Below, piece by piece: positions 24,875 to 35,549 of a stretch of DNA of 64,000 bases. Positions within the stretch are counted from its first letter, which is position 1; the number at the start of each line of letters is the position of its first letter. The DNA is taken from the NCBI GenBank assembly GCA_029747585.1, contig JAPEVF010000181.1, positions 1 to 64,000 of the forward strand, in the 5' to 3' direction. The DNA is from Pleurotus djamor. Lineage: Eukaryota > Basidiomycota > Agaricomycetes > Agaricales > Pleurotaceae. The translations under genes and the position numbers were made by a program. The notes beneath the pieces are model-generated. The model saw only the letters and a list, made by a program, of their open reading frames with translations, did not search any database and was not told the DNA's origin.

Positions 24875-27187
24875 TCATCGGGACAAAAAGAACCGAGAGC
24901 TCCTGGAAAAGGTACTTTTAGTCGAGGGGGCAGTTTGGGACTCAGAGACCTGCTGTCGCAAAGCATTGACACATGCACCATTATCCGTCCAGACCCCAGC
25001 AGCACCTTCTTTCGCAGTTAATGACCACTCTTTGGAAGGGTTGGCGGAGGAATAAGGTACGTACCTCCAGGAGTATCTCCTTGTGTCCACCACTTCGCGG
25101 TCCAGATGTGGCCACTGAATAGTTGGGTTGGATAATGTCCGAAAAAGAAGGACAGGTTGGGGTGCTCACCCATAGGACACCTGCATGCCACCAGTATAAG
25201 CAACACCCCCACTCCAAGCAGAAACTCCTGAGCAACTTCCCCCAGGAGATGTCGGCGAAGTTGTTGGTGTTGAGGATACAGTCGAAGATGGCGGCGGAGT
25301 GGTACCAGTCCCCGAACAGGCGCTAACTGATGCGTCCTCATGTTATTTGCAAGGCTCGAGCTACGCATAAGAGACACTCACTAGCACTCCAGTCACCATT
25401 CGGGTTGCTTGCGGGTTGGCCAGAAGCAAACCACTTAGCCTACGAGACATTAACGGTCACCAAATACATGACTTCGCAACTCGCGTACCTGCCAGATGTA
25501 CCTGACGGACAGGTCAAAGATAGGAAGTTAACGGCTTCTCAATTGACTTACCCGCTAAACGAGACTTGCGATCCACCTGGATAATTAGTGCCTGAGGACC
25601 AGGCGGGGGCGGAACACGCAGGGAATTGGAAGCCTGTGCCCCCCGCATTGGCCAGTGCAGTCTTCATAGCCCTGTCATACCGGTTGTTGGCTACGCAGGT
25701 TAGCATAAGGAAGTGAAATTGATTGGAGAACACAAACGCACCATAGGCTTGAGAAGCATCCCAAAGCATAATACCCCCAAAAGAAGGAAAACTTCGACGC
25801 ATCTGGACAGCTATAGAACTCAGCGTATCTGGGCTTTGATAACCTGATCCAGCGGCAGAAGTAGATGCAGGGGCCCCGATGTAGACTTTGACATTTCTAT
25901 TGGGGCTGATTGTGCGTGCCCAGTTATCCCTATCATCGTAAATGGGGGTTAAATCGAGTGACAGCACAGGGCGGGTCTTAAGCCAAGAACACTCACCAGA
26001 TACCAAAGTTCCAGTTCTATGGGCACGGTGAGTAAAAAGATTGGATCGAGCCAATGTGTATGACGCCCACCGAAGCCGAATTGAACGCCTGCAGACCACA
26101 AGGATTGTTGTAGAATTGAACTGAAAGAACCGGGTCGTTGGCAATCAAGTATATCTTGCCCGATATGGGACCTACCATAGATGGCGTCGAAGCTCGCACT
26201 GTTGAGTACGCCACTCAAAGCAGCGTCAGGATAGACGCACTGGGGCGCCGCAGTGATGTAATACCTATCTGTGTATCAGTTCAGCCTCAACAATATACAT
26301 CGACCATGGTCACTTCTTGCTGGAGCCGCTAGCCAAAGAGCGTATTTTATTCACAAAGGCCGTATAACCAGCAGAATTGCCACCCTCAATATCGAGATCG
26401 ATCCTGTCGATCCCAAGACATTGTGAGCATAGTCTCAAAGGATCGGAAGGACTGCATACCCGTCTAACACCGCAGGGCCGAATGGGCGAATGGCGGAGTT
26501 TCCTCCCAAAAACATATCCCAAATAGTTTGCGCGAAAGAAGTGGCTTGGGCATCCGATTGGAAACCAACAGAGCCCGTTGCACCACCTAAGCTAAGGGTA
26601 ATAATCTTACCCTTCGATTGACAAGTCGTAATTTCAGAGGCTAGGCTTGCACAGTTTGGCATCGACGTTCCAGGAAACGTAGCGTTGTCAACGTTGTTAC
26701 ATGTCTGTATAGCCATTTAGTACTGATTGCAGGATATAAGATTGTATCAACGATCGCACATTTGCTAAGTTCATTGATGGAACTCCTCCTGTACCGAAGA
26801 ACACGTTCAGGAAGGAGATAGGGAAGACATCGATGGAATTGTCCTGATCACCGTAGATATAAGTGGCAACTATGGCCAAGGAGTAGGGAAATAGTACCTG
26901 GCAGTAGAAGGATAAGGGCTTCTGAAAGTTCGCAACATCAGAATGCCCTGCTCCATATGAGTTCTGACCCCAGTATCTAGAGATTGTGTTAGTCAAGGGA
27001 ACGAGCTAGGAAGTACGACCTGGTGTGCTTACACCGCCACCTTGGAAAGGGAAACCAGGAATTAATCGAACGATCAAAGCTAGATACGATGCGATGGGGG
27101 ACTCACATTATCGTAGCGAGCGTTGTCGAAGGCCTTGCACACGACAACGAGGCAAAGGAAGACAGCAAAACTGGAAACGGCAAGCAT
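24875..27187 (-). CDS. Class III GH18 chitinase 2 with two CBM5/12 modules
   Basis: ATG 27187 (MLAVSSFAVFLCLVVVC, signal peptide). Exon 1 ends NARYDN; an 8-base microexon (27033-27040) gives VAV, then YWGQNSYGAGHSD and FQKPLSFYC. Core blocks: [40 protein letters not shown] rebuilt across an intron (catalytic Glu present), VQFYNNPCG, RNVKVYIGAP, FPSFGGIMLWDASQ. The core is followed by a CBM5/12-like unit (CSAPAWSSGTNYPGG, then YIWQAKWFASGQPAS), a Thr/Pro/Ser linker, and a second unit (SAWSGGVAYTGG, HIWTAKWWTQGD, GVWTDNGAC). It is a secreted chitinase that should bind insoluble chitin, for cell-wall remodelling or attack on other organisms. It is a tandem paralogue of chitinase 1. The active site is intact. 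Confidence 0.88.
27033..27040 (-). other. 8-base microexon of chitinase 2
   Basis: On the minus strand GTGGCGGT follows acceptor CCAAG and precedes donor GTAAGC. Together with the first base of the next exon it encodes VAV before YWGQNS. Without it the signal-peptide exon does not reach the GH18 domain in frame. Confidence 0.75.
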
Positions 27188-27750
27188 GAGGCTCTCTGCG
27201 CTTTCTGGGGAGTGCAAAAGCCGCTGTGGGTTTCCTAATTCCCGTGGTCTTTAAGCTTTCAGCTTTGCATTTAGTCTGCCATGTCATGATGCACAAGAGA
27301 AGAAGAATCAGAGAAACCATGAGGAACATCGGACACTGGATCGTCGCTAGTCAAGGTAACCAAGAGCACCACATTGGTTTGCCTCGCCAGAGGGGCGATG
27401 GAACCGGAGAGCACAAGGTCGGTGCCCATTTCCGAGAAAATAACATTGGACGGTGGCAGACAAGGCAGACAAGGCCAAAGAGGTTAGTGTTATCATATTA
27501 GGACAGAAGACATAGTACGTTACGTGCGCCGTTAAACTCGTCACTCGATTAGCTCGGCCATCACGTGAAGCGACTTCGTTGCCAATGGGGGACCTCTCAG
27601 GCGTTTTGACAGTGAGGTGACTTGAGAGCCGCAGAACGCAGTTCGATAATTAAACAGCATCTATAGTCCGAGGCATATACAAAGAAAGCAAAATGATTCC
27701 CAAGGGGGTAAATGAATGCTGATATGTGAACATATGGTTATGATGGCGAA
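27188..27750. other. Intergenic between chitinase 2 and CK2 alpha
   Basis: About 560 bases with only short, domain-free frames. It should contain the chitinase 2 promoter and the CK2 alpha 3' untranslated region, since both genes run on the minus strand. Nothing else seen. Confidence 0.5.
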
Positions 27751-29176
27751 TCAAGTCGAAGGAGCGGAATCGCTTTCCCCGTTCACAGCAGAAGTAGCTG
27801 CTGATCGGATAGGGTCTGGAGAGCAAGATGAATACGATTAAGTGAAAGTAACGTGGTACGTTACCAAAATATGGCTGAGCTTGAGCTTCACGTGCAGTCA
27901 ACCGGGCTTGATGATCGTATTTCAAGAGTTTATCAAGCAAATCAATGGCCTCGTTCGAGATGTATCTTTGGTTTTCAGAGGTGATGAAGCGTGTCCAAGC
28001 CTTGCGGGGATACCTTGAAAGGGCGACAATGTAAGGTGCTAATTCGACCCCCAAGAATGAGCGTAACATGCCTGCCAAGTATTTCATTGTAATGGGGGTC
28101 TAGACGAATGCTGTACTTGTCTGTGTAGGCATACAGTTCGTCCGTGCCCAAGACTTTTGCAATTTTAACGAGTTGATCGTGGTTATCATGGCCATGGAAG
28201 AAAGGTTCTTTGCGGAATATCTAGTGGGGTCGCTTGAGACCTAAGGGGCANGGGGGGAACACGACTGTAGGGGTAGCGTACCATGGAAGCAAACATGCAG
28301 CCAAAACTCCACATGTCGAGACTGTAATCATACTCCTGAAAGTCTACGAGGAGCTCGGGTCCTTTGAAGTACCGCGATGCTACTCGTACGTTGTACTCGG
28401 TTTTTGGGTGGTAGAATTCAGCGAGACCCCAGTCGATCAGTCGAAGCTACAGAAACAGGATCAGACAGGGAAATCGAAAACAAAAATGCCGAAAAACCTT
28501 GCGATGGTCATGATCAATCATAACATTGTGGGGTTTTACATCTCTATGCATGATTCCCTTGGAGTGACAGTAATCCAAAGCCTGGGGGGTCAGACGACAT
28601 CAGCAAGCGCCTCTGCCTCCAGCCTCATGTCACGACGTACTTTCAATAACTCGAACATGTAAAATCTAACATCCAGATCCGTGAATCGAGGGTATAGAAC
28701 TTTGAAATCGACGTTGTGGACATATTCGGTGATTAAGCTTGGAATCTTCGAGGCCGGATCGCGCACGACATCGAGGAGCGCAACAATATTCGGACCACCC
28801 GCCAGATTTTGGAGGATTTTGATTTCTCGCTTAATTTTCTTCTTCTTGACTGGCTTGAGGACCTTGATTATACACTTTTCTTCTGTTACAATGTTGACCC
28901 CTTCGAAAACCTGTGCCACCGATGAGGCCAGCGCAACCAGCGAGAGTGAGTGTTCCTGACCTCCGAGTACTTTCCTCGCCCGACCTTGCGAACGATTTCA
29001 TAGTGATCCTGCGAACCCCACTGAACCTGCAGATTGTCTGAAGCACGCTCCCGTCAACGCTCAAGTCACGCTTACCAGAAATAGGACGACAAACCATATT
29101 CGTACCACGACGGGCCTAACCTGGAATTAACGTCACAGTATACGCGAGCCACCGACTTGGTTGAGGACCGGCCCAT
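27751..29176 (-). CDS. CKA1: Casein kinase II catalytic subunit alpha
   Basis: ATG 29176 ([17 protein letters not shown]) in a multi-exon minus-strand gene ending TGA 27751. Exons rebuild [15 protein letters not shown], the Gly-rich loop ([14 protein letters not shown]), the basic CK2 loop ([12 protein letters not shown]), the hinge region, [16 protein letters not shown] (catalytic loop), the unusual DWG in place of DFG ([12 protein letters not shown]), [17 protein letters not shown], and a last exon ending [24 protein letters not shown]. These are the hallmarks of CK2 alpha, a constitutively active Ser/Thr kinase for acidic sites that pairs with a beta regulatory subunit in nucleus and cytoplasm. 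All catalytic elements are present. It is divergent from the SET gene, 176 bases apart. One n (28251) lies outside recognised motifs. Confidence 0.95.
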
Positions 29177-29352
29177 TGGAGTTGGAGAAAATGTGTGGTG
29201 TACCAGGAGTCAGTCAAGATGAGAGAAACGAGGTCGTTGTAATTGATGTCGATGAAAGGTGTGATCCTCATGTTTGGGGAAAGTTTCCCACGACGCAGAG
29301 GCTTGCATAATCTATCAGGTTTGCCATCACCCAGACGAAACGGTTGTCATCG

Positions 29353-29939
29353 ATGTCCGAGCTCACAAAGAAACCCAAAAACTGGCCGGGAAACGTGCAG
29401 TACATCAACTCATATCGTTACCATAAATCTGTACCAGAAACCGTCCGCTCTTTCATCCAAGGTGACCGGCGAACTGGTTCTGCTCAACCATCTCCTTCGG
29501 TGGTGGTTCGAACCGTCACATCACCTTCGCATCCTGCATGTGGCCAATATGGGTTGTTCGCCACGNAAAAAGATNCCCCCCTGGCACCCGTATCATCGAT
29601 TACATCGGGGAGATACACTGCGATGATCGCCCAAGTTCGGACTACGATTTGTCTTTGTATCGATATCCAGATGGTTTGAGCGTCGGGATAGATGCTGAAC
29701 GCATGGGCAACGTAGCTCGATTCATTAATGATTATCGTGGCGTCCAAGCAAAACCTAACGCTGTCTTCATGGATTCACGAGAAGAGGGTGAGGAATTGAG
29801 AATGTTCATCCGGAGCTCGGGTATCATCAACAAAGGCGACGAAATTCTTGTCTCGTACGGCAAGTCGTGGTGGGGGGCACGCGTCGGCCAAAGCGCGAAC
29901 GAAGAAATTAGCTTCCAAGCTAGTGACACGCAGATGTAG
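29353..29939 (+). CDS. SET-domain protein, frame broken at ambiguous bases
   Basis: Likely ATG 29353 (MSELTKKPKNWPGNVQYIN). Blocks: SVPETVRSFIQG, TSPSHPACGQYGLFA, PPGTRIIDYIGEIH, the SET core RMGNVARFINDYRG with NAVF, then GDEILVSYGKSWW. SET proteins transfer methyl groups from S-adenosylmethionine to lysines of histones or other proteins; this one is short, with no pre-SET or post-SET cysteine cluster, so the substrate is open. The frame that reads GQYGLFA does not continue into PPGTRIIDY. The shift falls exactly at two n bases (29566 and 29575) next to runs of A and C, so I read it as a base-call error rather than a real mutation. RFINDYRG stands where many SET domains have an Asn-His-Ser-Cys motif. 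Upstream sequence could hold a further exon. Confidence 0.72.
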
Positions 29940-30566
29940 GGTTCAGCTCTGGAGTCCAGGAAACAAGGAGGCCCAGCCTATCGTCCCAGAAGGCACCGTT
30001 CGTTTATTCTTCCGATTTTTGCAATTTGAATTATCCTAGCAACATGACGTCGGTAAGGGACCTTAGACAGCACTACGCAGCGACGCTGAGGCACCGTGCA
30101 CTCAGGCCTCAGGGTGAACCGTCAGGTGCGTTGAGGAAAAAATAAGGAAAAAGTGACCAAAAAACGGAGCCCTGGTCCAATATCGGCCACCCGTCGCGCT
30201 TTAATTGAAATCCAAAAATTCGGTTTGCACCATTGGTGGCGTCGCATGAACTGAAGAAGAGCGGTTCATGCCTGAGGACGATCAGTTATGTGTGGAGTCG
30301 CGAATGCGTTTTGAGAGAACACCGGAACGTCCTTTACGTGTGGTCAGCATTTTCTNGAAATGCGTAGCGAGCTCGTGGTATGGATGACTACCCTTGGGGA
30401 GCCTCGAGGTCGTGAAAACAAGATAAAGGTGGGCCAGATTGGCGCGACACATTTCTAGGGTCAATAAATCGGAGTGACCGCGTCGCAGGGGCTAACCAAG
30501 CACGAACAAACACNAGCCCGAAATTTCGAGGCGCGTCATTTTTTGTCATACTTCCCGACGAACTTC
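29940..30566. other. Intergenic upstream of the DnaJ gene
   Basis: About 630 bases with three n, between the SET stop and the likely start of the MDJ1-like gene. A GC-rich, repeat-like patch (near 30070-30120) is visible. No gene recognised. Confidence 0.45.
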
Positions 30567-32313
30567 ATGCTTCCCCGTGTGCCTCCCCAGGGTTCCTNCT
30601 NCCTANNCTTCTACTCNTGCTTCAGGAAGCAGTCCTTNCACTCATTGCGCTTCATATCTACTTCTCTCAAATGTCCTAATCATCTNGAAAAAAGTAACCG
30701 GCGCAAAATAGTACACGGAAGACGCTTTGTAGACCGAGTTGAGATCCCAATTTCTGTCCGTACAACNCCCTCTGACCTNATCCGCAGCGNTACTTGCATT
30801 CCACGAAACCCCTNGGCTCTAGTGGAAAGGACCCGTACCAGGTTTTGGGAGTTAAGAAGGATGCAAGTCAAGCGGAAATCAAGAAGACCTACTTCTCCGT
30901 TCGTCGGCCTCCTTGACTCGCTTGTATGTCATGACTAATGTTGTCTCTAGTTAGCCCGGAAGTATCATCCAGACACCAATCCAGACAAGAGTGCTCAGGA
31001 CAAGTTTCTGGAAATCCAAGAAGCTTACGATGTCAGTCACGACTTTCCCTTCTAACCGCCTCAGCTAACGGTGCCTTGAATTAGACCCTCAAGGATGAAC
31101 AGAAGCGAGCGGCGTATGATCAGTATGGGTCGGCGTCACAACAGCCAGGATTCGATCCCAATGCGTTTTCTGGATTCGGGAGGAGTGGGGGGTTCCACGA
31201 CTTTGGCGCAGCTTTCGGCGGCGGCGGAGGTGGCGGGGCTTCGGATCTGTTTAGCCAACTCTTCGGTGCTTTTGGCNNCGCAGGTCGTCAACACGGTTTC
31301 GCAGAGTCTACACGAGGCGCAGACCTGGAAACGACTATCGGGATCAGCTTTCTAGATGCCTGCAAGGGTGTCACCCGCAAGGTGAACATATCACCCGTCG
31401 TCAACTGCAACACTTGCTCGGGTAGTGGTCTCAAAAAGGGTGCCAAACGATCGCGTTGTGGCACTTGTAACGGCACCGGAACTCGGACGTTCGTCATAGA
31501 TAGTGGTTTCAGAATGGCTAGTACGTGCCCAGATTGTGCTGGGGCTGGAAGCAGCGTCCCCCTGGGTGGCGAGTGCTCGGTCTGTCACGGTGTGGGCAAA
31601 TTGAGAACAAAAAAGACGGTGGAGGTGAACATCCCCGCAGGTGCGTGATCATCAATTACACGAGATACGCGGAATTGNTTCATCCCGTATCCTCTTATAG
31701 GTGTTGAAGATGGCATGACGATACGAGTACCCAAGGCAGGCGACGCCTCATTGCGGGGTAACAGCAATGGCGACCTGCTAGTTCGCGTCAATGTTGCACC
31801 CTCAAAGTCCTTTGTCAGACAGGGGCCCAACCTGTATCACACCGCGAAGATTCCATTGCACACAGCGCTTTTGGGTGGACGAGTGCGGGTCCCTACTATT
31901 GACGGGGACGTGGACGTGCGTGTTCCTGGTGGGACACAGCAAGGCGAAGAAATGCTTCTCAAAGGCCGTGGTATCCCTTCTGTGTTTCAAGCCGTTAAAG
32001 GGGATTTGTTTGTTACCTTTTCTGTGCANCTTCCCAGGTGAGCATCTGACAGGGTGTGNTTTACGAAAGGCACTGAAGCGATTGATACAGATCGCTGACT
32101 GCCCGACAACGTGAACTGATTCAAGCATACGCCGATGACGTTGAAGGCCGAGTGCCTCAGAAAGATGCGCCGATGGATGCGCCTAAGNCAAGGGNTTCGA
32201 GTGAAGAGGCAAATGATACTCACGGTACGGCTTCTTTTACCCCATCGTCTCCCTCATCTGGGGGATGGACGAGTCGCACATGGCAAAGTCTCAGAAGGCT
32301 CATTGGGTTTTGA
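30567..32313 (+). CDS. MDJ1: Mitochondrial DnaJ/Hsp40 co-chaperone (MDJ1-like)
   Basis: ATG 30567 ([10 protein letters not shown]) starts a leader rich in Arg, Ser and Phe ([11 protein letters not shown]), fitting a mitochondrial presequence, though ambiguous bases blur it. The J domain starts [19 protein letters not shown] and, after an intron, gives [14 protein letters not shown] with the HPD tripeptide. Next come the Gly/Phe-rich region ([16 protein letters not shown]), four CxxCxGxG zinc motifs ([32 protein letters not shown]) and the substrate-binding C-domain ([16 protein letters not shown]). The C-terminus ends [13 protein letters not shown] 32311-32313. This is a complete type I J protein. 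It stimulates matrix Hsp70 and binds unfolded proteins; the leader points to Mdj1. Introns occur after [20 protein letters not shown] and VxLPR. Confidence 0.87.
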
Positions 32314-32985
32314 TTTTTTTTATTGGTATTATCTCTATAACGTTAACGCGCTTCTCACCATGTCAATTGCAATACGACTGGTGACCCATCCAGATAAGGC
32401 AGGCNCTGACGAGGGGGAAACGGGTGAGGCGTCGAACGAGGAACGACGGGCGACTGGGTGAATCTAGAGGAATTANGGTGAAAGTCTTAGTGGTAGTGGA
32501 ACTAATAATTTTTTTCGGCGATTTATTGATAAAAAGTTGGAACGTTCCTGTTCGCTCATAGAGACGGTGAGCCAGNNNTATAGTTCGATCGGTGAATTTG
32601 ATATGATATTTGCCCTTGTCAGCCCTTGNTTTTTTTGCGGCGATCTAAATCGCATCGCAAGATCTCGAACCAGGCGAGTGAACTGNNCGCGTGCAACGAG
32701 GCGCGAAGCAGGGCAGNNNNANGANGAGGAAGGGAAAAAAGAGTTGAAAGTTGGAGAGGTGCTGAGCCGCGGATGCTTTTCCAGGCTCANNTNGAAGGNT
32801 CACGTTCCTTACAAAGACCNATGAAATCGCCAATCTCATATCTAAAGCCTAAANNTCGACCCCCAGAGCCTCTGCACTCCGATATTGCACTTNTGACAAT
32901 GGGGGCTTTTGGGGCCGAGGACTTCTTGGTCGTGCACTAATTATTATTTTTTTTGCCTGCGTCGATCCATGCCACTTGCTATAAA
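32314..32985. other. Intergenic, low-quality sequence
   Basis: About 670 bases with at least twenty n, some in runs (32716-32721). It separates the MDJ1-like gene from the MFS gene. Short frames here have no domain character. Nothing supported. Confidence 0.45.
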
Positions 32986-35549
32986 ATGTCCAACGACAAC
33001 CCGCCCAACAATCCGACANCGCTCCCGACGACCCCCCATCCATGCCCTTCCCCTTCCGCTCCGTCTCCGGGCCTTCGCGCTCCGAGCCCCCGTCCGTCCC
33101 CGCTCTCCACCAAACCCTCCCTCCATACCCTCGAGTCCTCCTCCTCCTCCACCATCCTCGATGACTATACCCCGCAGCCCCTCGCCACTGCCAGACTTCT
33201 CTGTGCTCATATGGGGTCCGTCTTCCCCCCCTTCGCGTCGCTTACGCGCTCTCTCTGACCTNTCCTTGTCGCCAGAGCCGCCTTAACCCTCTTTCTCGCT
33301 ACCACAGACGCGGTAGGNACTCNTTCCCCAACCCTTGTACCCGACGCTAACAGTCCCCTTCCTAGACGATCGTGTCAACCTGCATGCCTACCATTGCAAG
33401 CGAATTTCGCGCTACTCAGAGCCAGTATACTTGGGTTGGCGTGGCGTACATGCTCACACAAACAGCCTGCCAGCCCTTCTATGGGAGAATATCTGATATC
33501 GTCGGCCGCAAGGTTCATCCTTCACCCCCCTCCAGCCGCTTCGTTCTCAGCTCTAAATCATGTCCCTAGAGCGTCCTTTATGTTAGCATGGCAATATTCG
33601 CCATTGGCTCTCTCCTCTGCGGCTTAGCTCAGGTAAGGNCAACCTCCACAGCATGGGCTCGTCAGAATGGTTTATCATTTGACAGGACATCGTCTGGCTG
33701 ATTATCGCACGAGGNGTCGCCGGCATCGGGGGAGGTGGCATCGTCAGCTCGGTATGGGTCATAACATCCGAGATCGTACCAGTACACAGTCGTGCCAAGT
33801 GGTCGCAGGCACTAAGCGTGACCTGGAGCTGTTCAGCTGTNGCGGGTCCGCTTTTGGGTGGGGTATTCAGCTGTGAGTTTAGCTGTATCTTGGCATCTAG
33901 TCCCTCTTCTAATTAGCCGTCGCAAATTAGCCGGCGGTCATACAAACCCACTCAGCTGGAGATGGGCCTGTAAGTTTTGGCTTCGACTATCACATCAGGT
34001 TCTCATCCATTCATTCAGTTTACCTAAATCTCCCCGTTGGCTTCTTTGGTTTCCTAGTCCTCTTCCTCTCTCTCCACCATGTCAAGCTCCGGTCTTCATC
34101 CAACGCTTCCTTCAGTCACTTGCTTCGAAAATTCGACTTTTTCGGGCTGTGCGTGACGCTTCCTACNNTCCCNCATGTGATCTGCTCATTTGACTANGCA
34201 GCATCACGCTTATGGCCAGTACAAGCTGCATCATCGTCGGCTTTAGCTTTGGCAGTGATAATGGCTGTAAGTTTGGAAGTAGACGCNCATTACCCGAAAT
34301 CAAAATAACATAATGGCCCCAGGGACGTCACCAACGACATTACTTCTCATTATCCTGGGCCTGGCCGTTCTCATCCTAGGAGGCTTCTACGAAGTCTACA
34401 CAACCCGCGAGGCGTTATTTCCCAAGGATGTATTCTGCAATGTCACAGCGGGTAAGTGGCTTCCCTCACTCTGTGATAAGGAACCNGACNCTCATCCCAT
34501 CAACGCCACTTTAGTCATCATCTTCGTGCTTTCGTTCCTGCATAATGTAGCTTTTAACGCGGGTACCTTCTNTCTGGCTCTCTACTACCAGGTTAATCCC
34601 ACACATCTCGTTGACGTTGAGGGCCTTGCTTACCATGAGAACTAGGCAGTGACTGGAGCCTCACCCTTAGAGGCGGGCTGGAAGCTTCTTCCTTATTCCC
34701 TCGGCTCCTCACTAGCTTCCATGCCAGCTGCTTGGTTCATAGGGTACTGGCAGAGAAGATCAAGGTCTACCAGTGGACAGAATGGAATTATATCGTTGGG
34801 TCTCTTCATCTCCACGATCGGCTTTGGTGCGTCGTTCAATGTNGTTCTCTACTTCTCTTCTCATGATCGGTTTAGGCCTTATGAACCTGCTGGACGAGCA
34901 CTCCCGAGTAGCGACTTACGTNACGTACCCCCTCATAGCTGGGATCGGCTTGGGAATGCTCTTCCACGCACCCTATCANGTATTCACTAGAGCACTCAAG
35001 CCCAGTGAACTCGCTTCTGGCACGAGTGCTTTCTTTCTGGTTCGGTTCACAGGTGCTACCGTCGGTTTAGTAGGCGTACTCTCTCAGCCGGTCGAGGACC
35101 CGAAACTGACTAACCCTTTGTGATGCCTTAGGCAATTGCGGGAGCCGTTTTCCAAGATCGAACATCCAGTCGATTACCCNCGGATATCTTTCTGCAAGTT
35201 TCAGGGTCTACTTTGGACTACAGTAACATGGATTCCATACAGCCACCTGAGCTGAGGCAACAGGTATTACGTATAGTGGCATCTTCGATACAGGTACGCT
35301 GCACGGACCGTGAACACCGTTCATGACACCTGATATACCCTAGACGATATGGACAGTGTGTACACCTTCTCTGGGCGTTGCTGGATTGGTGAGTCCTGTC
35401 TCACACACGATCCTTCCAAAAGCGCTATATTGATACCCTCATGACACGCGCAGATATCACTATTCCTTCGCAAAGTACCCATCGACATGGGTGACGATGT
35501 AATTGACGAAAAGGCTAATGATGATAGAAGTACTACTTCATCATCGTGA
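32986..35549 (+). CDS. MFS transporter, DHA2-like
   Basis: Likely start ATG 32986 (MSNDNPPNNPT), a Pro/Ser-rich cytoplasmic head, then membrane segments. TM1: LFLATTDATIVSTCMPTIA rebuilt across an intron. Then TQSQYTWVGVAYMLTQTACQ and PFYGRISDIVGRK, the MFS motif A region. Further exons give SMAIFAIGSLLCGLAQ, ARGVAGIGGGGIVSS and GPLLGGVF, NLPVGFFGFLVLFL and many hydrophobic segments, and the gene ends ANDDRSTTSSS at 35547-35549. The TTDATIV and GGGGIVSS motifs point to the 14-helix drug:H+ antiporter (DHA2) branch, which includes multidrug exporters and vacuolar basic-amino-acid carriers. The substrate cannot be told. The junction between the head and TM1 falls at an n (33262) and does not read through in one frame; many other n make exon borders approximate. 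Confidence 0.78.

Noticed and set aside
22395..27187. Idea that the chitinase pair is part of a secondary-metabolite or toxin cluster
   Set aside because: Neighbours are CK2 alpha, an exonuclease and housekeeping genes; no synthase, regulator or transporter of that kind is adjacent.
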